Source: Lachnospiraceae bacterium (GTDB lineage Bacteria > Bacillota > Clostridia > Lachnospirales > Lachnospiraceae). Taken from it: a stretch of 17,997 nucleotides of DNA. A program made the position numbers and the translations under genes. Shown here piece by piece: positions 7,990 to 13,903 of the stretch. Each line of letters starts with the position of its first letter. The first letter of the stretch is position 1. The stretch lies in NCBI GenBank assembly GCA_900763175.1, contig CAAFJI010000031.1, forward strand, positions 1 to 17,997, written 5' to 3'. The notes beneath the pieces are model-generated. The model saw nothing but the letters and a program-made list of their open reading frames with translations. It was not told the origin of the DNA and ran no database searches.

Positions 7990-8060
7990 GCAGAAATCTG
8001 TGATTTTTTCAAAATAAGTCCTTAGATTTCTGCTTTGTCTGCCTATTTGCAGATTTCTTT
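7990..8060. repeat. Three copies of a 12-bp near-palindrome upstream of folC
   Basis: The sites read GCAGAAATCTGT (7990-8001, plus), TTAGATTTCTGC (8022-8033, plus; GCAGAAATCTAA on minus) and GCAGATTTCTTT (8049-8060, plus; AAAGAAATCTGC on minus). All fit a consensus GCAGAAATCTGC, each with 10 or 11 of 12 matches. One covers the predicted folC transcription start and the others lie in the leader. They look like operator sites for a dimeric regulator. Alternatively the first two form an RNA hairpin with a perfect 10-bp stem and 24-nt loop. The regulator is unknown. Confidence 0.55.
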
Positions 8061-8061
8061 C

Positions 8062-8090
8062 ATTATACTCTGGAGGATTAAAATTGGCAA
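8062..8090 (-). promoter_or_regulatory. Sigma-A type promoter of folC-pheA
   Basis: On the minus strand -35 TTGCCA (8090-8085), a 17-bp spacer and a perfect -10 TATAAT (8067-8062) predict a start near 8055, giving a leader of about 90 nt before folC. Its -35 overlaps the -35 of the divergent promoter almost completely. Confidence 0.82.
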
Positions 8091-8112
8091 GAATGGGAAT
8101 AGTAATTTTAAT
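8084..8112 (+). promoter_or_regulatory. Promoter of the small membrane protein gene
   Basis: On the plus strand -35 TTGGCA (8084-8089), a 17-bp spacer and -10 TTTAAT (8107-8112) differ from consensus by one base each. A start near 8119 is expected. The leader contains a small AGCAGG/CCTGCT hairpin (8116-8133) before the ribosome site GGAGG at 8168-8172. Confidence 0.65.
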
Positions 8113-8180
8113 AGGAGCAGGTAGTTCCCTGCTTCAATTGCGAACATCCTCTTGACCCTTACATTTTGGAGGCTTGACAT

Positions 8181-8570
8181 ATGAACAAACACCCTTTTCT
8201 TTTCTGTGGATTTATAGGCTGGTGCCTGGAAATCCTATGGACCGGGCTTCATTCCTTGCTCCAGGGAGATGCATCCATGAAAGGCACTACTTCCTTACTT
8301 ATGTTTCCCATTTACGGCTGCGCAGCCCTTATTCTTCCAGTTTACAAAAAGATCAAAAAGTTTCCCGCCATCCTGCGGGGCAGCTTGTATACAGCTGGTT
8401 TTTATGCCGGTGAACTGACCAGCGGCATTCTTTTAAAATCCCTTCATATTTGTCCCTGGGATTATACCGGTGCCCCTATTCAGTTCAAAGGAGTGATCCG
8501 CCTGGATTATCTTCCGGTGTGGTTTTTTACCGGTTTACTTTTTGAAAAAATACTTACAAAATCATCTTGA
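8181..8570 (+). CDS. Small integral membrane protein, CmpB/DUF1113-like (PF06541 type)
   Basis: A 129-residue membrane protein of unknown function. Four hydrophobic segments can be seen at about 6-27, 37-56, 65-88 and 105-124. The motif CPWDYTG (91-97) and the GxxxE pattern in FYAGELTSG resemble proteins annotated as putative type IV ABC-transporter permeases (PF06541). No ATPase partner is nearby, so transport is doubtful. The ATG at 8181 follows GGAGG by 8 nt. It has its own promoter, divergent from folC, and its stop codon overlaps the -35 box of pyrB. Family assignment is from memory of the motif and is moderately sure; function is not known. Confidence 0.82.
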   Translation: MNKHPFLFCGFIGWCLEILWTGLHSLLQGDASMKGTTSLLMFPIYGCAALILPVYKKIKKFPAILRGSLYTAGFYAGELTSGILLKSLHICPWDYTGAPIQFKGVIRLDYLPVWFFTGLLFEKILTKSS

Positions 8571-8595
8571 AAAATTTCCACAGGTATTATATGAT
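8567..8595 (+). promoter_or_regulatory. Sigma-A type promoter of pyrBI
   Basis: -35 TTGAAA (8567-8572) begins at the last base before the stop codon TGA of the upstream gene. It is followed by a 17-bp spacer and -10 TATGAT (8590-8595). A start near 8602 leaves a leader of only about 46 nt, too short for a PyrR-type antiterminator/terminator, and no terminator hairpin is seen in it. Confidence 0.78.
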
Positions 8596-8647
8596 ATGTC
8601 GAAGAGCTTATGAAACATAAAATCACAATGATAAATGGAGGTATATC

Positions 8648-9571
8648 ATGAGACACATAATGAGTCCGTTGGATCTCAGTGTTCCAGAACTTGAGAAGCT
8701 TCTTGATCTTGCCAGTGACATTGAGAAAAACCCCAAAAAATACGCCCATACCTGTGACGACAAACGTCTTGCCACTCTTTTCTATGAGCCAAGTACCCGT
8801 ACCCGTCTCAGCTTTGAAGCAGCTATGATGAATCTCGGAGGAAAGGTTCTCGGTTTTTCATCCGCTGATTCCAGTTCTGCAGCCAAAGGTGAAACTGTTG
8901 CCGATACGATTCGTGTTGTTTCCTGTTACGCAGATATCTGTGCTATGCGTCATCCCAAAGAAGGTGCTCCGCTGGTAGCTTCTATGGTTTCCAAGATTCC
9001 TGTTATCAACGCCGGTGACGGAGGTCATCAGCATCCCACTCAGACCCTTACCGATTTACTTACTATCCGTTCTTTAAAAGGTCGTCTTGACAATCTTACT
9101 ATCGGTCTGTGCGGAGATCTGAAATTCGGACGTACTGTTCACTCCCTGATTGAGGCACTTGTACGTTATCCAAATGTGAAGTTCGTACTCATCTCTCCGG
9201 AAGAGCTTCGTATTCCAAGCTACATCCGTGAAGATGTACTGAAGAAAAATAACATCGAATTTGTAGAGGAAGAGCGTCTCGAGGATGCAATCCCAGATCT
9301 TGACATTCTTTACATGACCCGTGTTCAGAAAGAGCGTTTCTTCAACGAGGAAGATTACGTTCGTATGAAAGATTTCTACATACTGGACAAGCAGAAGCTT
9401 TCCCTTGCAAAAGATGATATGTACATTCTCCATCCTCTTCCCCGTGTAAACGAGATTTCTGTTGAAGTGGACAGTGATCCCAGAGCAGCATATTTCAAAC
9501 AGGCTCAGTACGGTGTATATGTACGTATGGCCCTGATTCTTACATTATTGGAGGTAGAACTGCCATGTTAA
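8648..9571 (+). CDS. pyrB: Aspartate carbamoyltransferase catalytic subunit
   Basis: Condenses carbamoyl phosphate with aspartate in the second step of pyrimidine synthesis. The 307 residues have the expected length and active-site motifs: the carbamoyl-phosphate loop PSTRTRLSFE (48-57), the 80s-loop SSSAAKGE (75-82) with K80, MRHP (100-103), and HPTQTLTDL (129-137). The aspartate-side motif HPLPRVNEI is near the C-terminus. The ATG at 8648 follows GGAGG by 6 nt. pyrI overlaps the 3' end by 7 bp, which suggests coupled translation of the two subunits of an E. coli-type allosteric holoenzyme. Confidence 0.98.
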   Translation: MRHIMSPLDLSVPELEKLLDLASDIEKNPKKYAHTCDDKRLATLFYEPSTRTRLSFEAAMMNLGGKVLGFSSADSSSAAKGETVADTIRVVSCYADICAMRHPKEGAPLVASMVSKIPVINAGDGGHQHPTQTLTDLLTIRSLKGRLDNLTIGLCGDLKFGRTVHSLIEALVRYPNVKFVLISPEELRIPSYIREDVLKKNNIEFVEEERLEDAIPDLDILYMTRVQKERFFNEEDYVRMKDFYILDKQKLSLAKDDMYILHPLPRVNEISVEVDSDPRAAYFKQAQYGVYVRMALILTLLEVELPC

Positions 9572-10002
9572 ATGTTGGAGCACTTCGTGAAGGTTATGTA
9601 TTAGACCATATCAAAGCCGGAAAGGCCATGACCATTTATCATGATCTGAAACTGGACAAGCTAGACTGTACTGTAGCGATCATTAAGAATGCCCGCAGCA
9701 ACAAAATGGGAAAAAAAGACATCATCAAGGTTGAGTGCCCGATTGAGGATCTGGATCTGGATATCCTGGGCTTCATTGATCACAATATTACAGTAAACAT
9801 CATCAAAGATGAACAGATTGTTGAGAAAAAAGACCTTCGTCTTCCGAAACAGGTTGTAAATGTTATCCGCTGCAAGAATCCACGCTGCATTACTTCCATC
9901 GAGCAGGGACTGGATCAGATTTTCGTACTTGCAGATGAGGAGAACGAAGTTTACAGATGCAAATATTGTGAAGAGAAATACAGAGGACATCGAAACAAAT
10001 AA
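9565..10002 (+). CDS. pyrI: Aspartate carbamoyltransferase regulatory subunit
   Basis: Allosteric subunit that binds nucleotide effectors (CTP/ATP in known homologues) and holds the catalytic trimers together. The 145 residues comprise a nucleotide-binding N-terminal domain (about 1-95; ALREGYVLDHI and NKMGKKD) and a C-terminal zinc domain with four cysteines in C103-x4-C108 and C132-x2-C135, the canonical spacing. The start lies inside the pyrB end, with its own GGAGG at 9550-9554. Transcription ends at a strong terminator 17 bp after the stop codon. Confidence 0.98.
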   Translation: MLNVGALREGYVLDHIKAGKAMTIYHDLKLDKLDCTVAIIKNARSNKMGKKDIIKVECPIEDLDLDILGFIDHNITVNIIKDEQIVEKKDLRLPKQVVNVIRCKNPRCITSIEQGLDQIFVLADEENEVYRCKYCEEKYRGHRNK

Positions 10003-10018
10003 TTTTGTTATAGAATTC

Positions 10019-10055
10019 AGACCTGACACAGTACTTTACTGCGTCAGGTCTTTTT
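10019..10055 (+). terminator. Rho-independent terminator of pyrBI
   Basis: AGACCTGAC (10019-10027) pairs perfectly with GTCAGGTCT (10043-10051). The stem extends inward through CAGT/ACTG and is followed by TTTTT (10051-10055). Confidence 0.93.
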
Positions 10056-10122
10056 ACATTTGCAGGTGTCAGAAGCACACCTTGTACATTTCCGTATAGG
10101 CACACTCCCTGACAGATTGCTG

Positions 10123-10170
10123 AAAAAAATCCTGAAGAATCACGATACCATAACCGAAATTCCTCAGGAT
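10123..10170 (-). terminator. Rho-independent terminator of rnpB
   Basis: On the minus strand ATCCTGAGGAAT (10170-10159) pairs with ATTCTTCAGGAT (10140-10129) with one mismatch and is followed by seven T (complement of A10123-10129). It lies about 20 nt after the RNase P RNA 3' end, facing the pyrI terminator. Confidence 0.92.
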
Positions 10171-10189
10171 CCATTATTCTTTTCTTCCT

Positions 10190-10542
10190 GCACAAGCAAA
10201 CCGATAAGCCGGGTTATGTCATTGGGTGATCATCTGTCTAGGCCTTCCGTTACCAGAAGGCTCAAGCGACCCACCTGAAAGCACGACGGGCAGCCGTATC
10301 GCTTTCTTCTCGGTCTTGCTTCGAATGGAGTTTACATCTGCCCGTCCTGTTACCAGAACGGCGGTAGTCTCTTACACTGCCTTTCCACCCTTACCATGAA
10401 AACATGGCGGTTTATTTCTGTTGCACTGGTCTGGGAGTCACCTCCACCGGACGTTATCCGGCATCCTGCCCTGCGAAGCCCGGACTTTCCTCGTCTGAAC
10501 CCTTTCGTCTGTTCAGCCGCGATCACCTGGCCTGCTTGCACA
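10190..10542 (-). ncRNA. rnpB: RNase P RNA (class A-like)
   Basis: Catalytic RNA that removes 5' leaders from pre-tRNAs. On the minus strand the universally conserved GAGGAAAGTCCGGGCT (10492-10477), CAGAAAT in the J11/12 region, GGGTGGAAAGGCAGTG, and the 3' region with AGATGATCACCC and ACCCGGCTTATCGG are all present in the correct order. The ends were set by helix P1: CAAGCAGGCC (10538-10529) pairs with GGTTTGCTTG (10202-10193), extended by a few more pairs, and the 5' end agrees with the predicted transcription start. It is flanked by its own promoter and terminator. The class was judged by eye and is less sure than the gene itself. Confidence 0.96.
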
Positions 10543-10548
10543 AGTGCT

Positions 10549-10577
10549 ATTCTAACATTATTTTATTCTACTGTAAA
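10549..10577 (-). promoter_or_regulatory. Promoter of rnpB
   Basis: -35 TTTACA (10577-10572), a 17-bp spacer and -10 TAGAAT (10554-10549) with an extended TGT in front. The expected start near 10542 coincides with the 5' end derived from the P1 helix. Confidence 0.87.
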
Positions 10578-10646
10578 GAATAATTTGCATTTATTTTTTC
10601 TGTTTTCCTGCGAAACTCTGGAAATAGTCTGTCCGCTGTCCATTTA

Positions 10647-12308
10647 TCAGGTATTAAAGCAGCTTCCTCCGATAAACTCCCGAAGCAGAGAATTATTCGG
10701 AATCTCCTCACTTGGAATAGGAACAAAGTAATCAAAAAACTTCAGCAGACGATTGGCTTCCAGATACTCCGGAACACTCTTTTCAATTCCGAAAAGAAGA
10801 GGCTCCGCATACACCTTTAAACAAGCCAGCTCGTAGATCAAAGCAGAGTTAAACATCACATCTGCTTCCTCCTGGTATGGAAAAATATTTCTCTCCTCTC
10901 CCCTTCTCACAGAAGGCCACCTTGCAATAGTTTCCCTGGCAGAAGTCCCTCTTGTTCTGGCATCCCTGACAATTCTTCGGATCAGCCTTCCATCCGTGGT
11001 AGGAATCCGGTTATGCTCATCAATGTTCAGCTGTGTCAAAGCACTGATATAGATCTTAAACTTGCTCTCTTTTGGAAGGGCATAGCTCAACTTGTCATTC
11101 AGTCCATGAATTCCCTCTATCACAAGAATGTCATCCTTGCCAAGCTGAAGAAAATCTCCCTTGTATTCCCTTTTCCCTGTTTTAAAATTAAACACCGGAA
11201 GTTCCACACGTTCTCCGGAAAGAAGATCCAGCATATCTCTATTAAACTGTTCCACATCAATTGCTTCCAGACATTCGTAATCCTTCTCTCCAAATTCATC
11301 AAGAGGAGTATTCTCTCTGTTCACAAAATAATTATCAACTGCGATAGGATGGGGCTTCCTGCCATGAGCCGCAAGCTGAATGGAAAGTCTGTGGGAAAAG
11401 GTAGTTTTCCCAGAAGAGGAGGGACCGGCGATCATCACAAACTTCTTATTTCCGGCCATTGCAATCTGCTCTGCAATCCTGGAAATCCGGGACTCCTGGA
11501 TTGCCTCCTGGATCAGCAGGATTTTCTGGATCCCCTGTGTGGTAATCTGATCATTCAGCTCACCAACTGTAGAAATCTCCAGCTTCTCTCCCCACTTCTG
11601 GGAATCCTTCTGCACCTGGAATATTTTTTCCTGAGGACAAAATTCCGGAATCTTATCCGGCTCCTTTGCATCCGGAAGCATAAGTACAAATCCCTCATCA
11701 TAAAGTTTCAGATCAAAATACCGTATATATCCCGTGTCATAGGCCATTGCACCGTAAAAATAGTCTTCAAAATTCTCAATGCTGTAAATATTCACTCTGG
11801 AACAGCGTCGGTAACGAAACAGCTTTTCTTTGTCATACATTCCATGATAATGGAAAAGAGAAATCGCCTTATCTGTGCTCACGCTTCTTTTCTTAACCGG
11901 AATCCTGGCATCCACGATCTCATACATCTTAGTCTTTACTTTTGCTAAAAATTCTTCGGTCAGTGCCTCACTGCCATACATGGTAAAATAGTACCCGCTT
12001 CCAACAGAATAATGAAGAACTACTTTATTAATGTTTTCTTTTCCCGCAACATCATAGATTGCCTTCAAAAGGATCAGACAGGCAGTTCTCTTATAGGTGT
12101 TATTTCCAATGGTACTCCTTGTAGTTACCAGTTTCACATCGCAATCCCCTGTTGCCTTTTTGTACAGTTCCCGGAGCTTCCCGCCAGCCAGCACCGCGAT
12201 CACAGGGGAATCTGCCTCTTTTTCAAAGTCCTGCACTACCTCTTTGTAGGTAATTCCATCCGGATATTCCCACACTTTTCCATTTATCGTAAGCTTCACC
12301 ATATTCAA
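10647..12308 (-). CDS. Nucleoside (uridine-type) kinase with N-terminal TGS and ThrRS-like domains
   Basis: A 553-residue fusion. Residues 1-62 resemble a TGS domain. Residues about 65-215 align by eye with the second additional (editing) domain of threonyl-tRNA synthetase (VGSGYYF, ARIPVKKRSVS, NIYSIENFEDYFYG). Residues about 285-500 are a uridine-kinase/phosphoribulokinase fold with Walker A GPSSSGKTT (295-303), VDNYFVNRENTPLDE, VIEGIHGLN (397-404) and RRIVRDARTRG. It probably phosphorylates a nucleoside, but the substrate is not shown. The likely start is TTG 12308, 10 nt after AGGAGG; ATG 12302 is 16 nt away, which is long. It appears to have its own promoter, lies between the nif3 gene and rnpB, and no terminator is visible before the rnpB promoter. 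Confidence 0.9.
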   Translation of the reverse strand: MNMVKLTINGKVWEYPDGITYKEVVQDFEKEADSPVIAVLAGGKLRELYKKATGDCDVKLVTTRSTIGNNTYKRTACLILLKAIYDVAGKENINKVVLHYSVGSGYYFTMYGSEALTEEFLAKVKTKMYEIVDARIPVKKRSVSTDKAISLFHYHGMYDKEKLFRYRRCSRVNIYSIENFEDYFYGAMAYDTGYIRYFDLKLYDEGFVLMLPDAKEPDKIPEFCPQEKIFQVQKDSQKWGEKLEISTVGELNDQITTQGIQKILLIQEAIQESRISRIAEQIAMAGNKKFVMIAGPSSSGKTTFSHRLSIQLAAHGRKPHPIAVDNYFVNRENTPLDEFGEKDYECLEAIDVEQFNRDMLDLLSGERVELPVFNFKTGKREYKGDFLQLGKDDILVIEGIHGLNDKLSYALPKESKFKIYISALTQLNIDEHNRIPTTDGRLIRRIVRDARTRGTSARETIARWPSVRRGEERNIFPYQEEADVMFNSALIYELACLKVYAEPLLFGIEKSVPEYLEANRLLKFFDYFVPIPSEEIPNNSLLREFIGGSCFNT

Positions 12309-12348
12309 TTTTACAACACCTCCTTTTACAGAGTTTCAAACTTCTGAT

Positions 12349-12377
12349 ATTACAGGTCCAAAAATCTTATCATGCAA
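12349..12377 (-). promoter_or_regulatory. Probable promoter of the nucleoside kinase gene
   Basis: -35 TTGCAT (12377-12372), a 17-bp spacer and -10 TGTAAT (12354-12349), with a start near 12342 and the ribosome site AGGAGG downstream. It sits in the 99-bp gap after the nif3-family gene, where I see no clear terminator, so read-through from the dgt operon is also possible. Confidence 0.55.
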
Positions 12378-12407
12378 GCAGGAACGACCCTTTTGCCCCT
12401 GATATCA

Positions 12408-13190
12408 TCATAAAATGGTATAAGGACTTTTCACAGCTGCATAGGTAATCTTCAGTTCAGGAAAAACCTCTTCCAGTCTTTTTTTCATGTCATCCATAAA
12501 GATATATTCTGTTCCATAGTGCCCGGCATCTATGATGCAAAGTCCCTGTGCCACTGTATCAATTCCGGTATGATGGTCAATGTCACCCGTCACATATACA
12601 TCTGCACCAGCTTTTATTGCATCTCCTATCATGCTTTTTCCAGAACCGGTGCACACAGCTGCTACTTTTACTTCCTGCTCCAGGTTTCCATACACTTTAA
12701 TATCAGAAAGCTTCAGATTCTTCTTTATAAGAAGTGCATATTCCCTGAGAGACATTGTCCTCCCCAGTTCTCCCACACGCCCAAAACCAAAAGGTACTCC
12801 ATCCTTTTCTCCTGTCACGCTGAGTACACGGAAATTTAAAAGCTCCAGGTATCTGGCGCTTAAGTCTGCCATTCCCAGAATGTCATAGTTGGTGTGCATA
12901 GCATAGTAGGAAATTCCTGATTGAATGAGTTTTATGATCTTTCGACCTGTAAAGCTGTGATTATTAATCTTCTTGATTCCGGAAAAAATCATGGGATGAT
13001 GAGTAACGATCATATCAGCACCGGCCTCCTTCGCCTCATCCAGAACCTCTTCTGTAAGATCGAGTGCTAAAAAAATATGATTTACCTCACTGTTGTCATC
13101 TCCGGTGAGAAGCCCTACATTATCCCAATCCTCTGCAACGCTGGCAGGAAAATGTTCTTCCAGCCATGTGGTAATATTACTTACTTTCAT
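12408..13190 (-). CDS. Nif3-like dinuclear metal centre protein
   Basis: A conserved protein of the Nif3/YqfO/YbgI family, sometimes annotated as GTP cyclohydrolase I type 2; its biochemical role remains unsettled. The 260-residue form lacks the central PII-like insert found in longer members. Metal-binding motifs are present: EDWDNVGL (20-27), VTHHP (62-66), AMHTNYD (97-103) and DAGHYGTE (221-228). It overlaps the upstream trmK gene by 14 bp. There is no Shine-Dalgarno sequence ahead of ATG 13190, so translation probably depends on reinitiation after trmK. The trmK-nif3 pairing after rpoD is a recurrent Firmicutes arrangement. Confidence 0.94.
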   Translation of the reverse strand: MKVSNITTWLEEHFPASVAEDWDNVGLLTGDDNSEVNHIFLALDLTEEVLDEAKEAGADMIVTHHPMIFSGIKKINNHSFTGRKIIKLIQSGISYYAMHTNYDILGMADLSARYLELLNFRVLSVTGEKDGVPFGFGRVGELGRTMSLREYALLIKKNLKLSDIKVYGNLEQEVKVAAVCTGSGKSMIGDAIKAGADVYVTGDIDHHTGIDTVAQGLCIIDAGHYGTEYIFMDDMKKRLEEVFPELKITYAAVKSPYTIL

Positions 13191-13893
13191 ACTTTGCCAT
13201 TGCAGCCAGAATCAGCTGCTTTTCCTCCTTCACCTGTGCCATCCGCTCTGCTGCTGTGGCAGCTTTTTCCAGTTTTTCCAGAATCTCTTCCCGAATGCGC
13301 AGTTCTCTTTTCAGATACTGCAGCAAAACCAGATTGCCAGAGTCCAGCAGAAATTTTCCAAAAGCTTCTTCCAGAGAATAGGGCAAATCGGACCTTCTTT
13401 TTTCGATCAATGGCATTTGGGCCTTTTGCACACGCATCATAGGATAAAATTTGCCCTCCTCTTCTATCATATTCTCTTCCACAATTTCCCATCCCTCATT
13501 CTGAATAAATCTTCTGAAATGAGGAATATCAGATTGTGGCTGCAAAATCAGCTCAGAAAAAGAATCTCTCACAGATGCTCCATCTGTGAGAATTCTCTCC
13601 ATAAGAGGGCCGCCCATTCCGGCGATCACAAGTGTATCTCCCTCGCCAGCCTCAAGGGCTCCCAATCCATCTGATAAACGAGTTTTTATGTATTCCTCCA
13701 GTCCATACTGCCGGATATGCTCCTGGGCTCTTGAAAGAGGACCTTTTCGCACATCCATGGCAATGGCAGCTGGAATTTTCCCATTTTGTACCAGGTACAC
13801 CGGCAGATATCCATGATCACACCCCACATCTACCAGCCGGTTTCCTTCTGTCACCATGTCTGCAATTGCAGACAAACGTAAGGATAACTGCAT
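13177..13893 (-). CDS. trmK: tRNA (adenine22-N1)-methyltransferase
   Basis: SAM-dependent enzyme that methylates A22 in the D-loop of tRNAs. The 238 residues show a Rossmann-type methyltransferase: motif I VDVGCDHGYLP (21-31), IAMDVRKGPL (44-53), SDGLGALE (74-81), VIAGMGG (89-95) and LILQPQSD (115-122; family members usually have QPN, so the third residue differs here). The C-terminal 60 residues are a predicted coiled coil (KRELRIREEILEKLEKAA), as in the Bacillus enzyme. AAGGAG lies 7 nt before ATG 13893. It begins 10 bp after rpoD and overlaps the Nif3-family gene. Confidence 0.94.
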   Translation of the reverse strand: MQLSLRLSAIADMVTEGNRLVDVGCDHGYLPVYLVQNGKIPAAIAMDVRKGPLSRAQEHIRQYGLEEYIKTRLSDGLGALEAGEGDTLVIAGMGGPLMERILTDGASVRDSFSELILQPQSDIPHFRRFIQNEGWEIVEENMIEEEGKFYPMMRVQKAQMPLIEKRRSDLPYSLEEAFGKFLLDSGNLVLLQYLKRELRIREEILEKLEKAATAAERMAQVKEEKQLILAAMAKYESK

Positions 13894-13903
13894 ATTTTTC
13901 TCC

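Noticed and set aside
7966..8055. A T-box or phenylalanine attenuator before folC-pheA
   Set aside because: No T-box core sequence, no terminator with a T run and no Phe-rich leader peptide could be found in the leader. Only the repeated 12-bp sites are present.
8084..8155. A 23-codon frame from TTG 8084 (or ATG 8093) behind GGAGG at 8072-8076, with a hydrophobic stretch
   Set aside because: The TTG lies in the shared -35 box and the predicted plus-strand start (about 8119) is downstream of it, so it would not be transcribed from that promoter. The GGAGG falls in the spacer of the folC promoter and is probably chance.
8596..8647. A PyrR-binding attenuator before pyrB
   Set aside because: The leader is only about 46 nt and contains no terminator or antiterminator hairpin.
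10056..10122. A possible small gene between the pyrI and rnpB terminators
   Set aside because: The 67-bp spacer between two facing terminators has no promoter, ribosome site or stable fold that I can support.
10350..10731. Open frames of 63 and 111 codons across the RNase P RNA region
   Set aside because: They lie in a structured RNA gene with all conserved RNase P blocks, have no ribosome site, and show no protein similarity that I recognise.
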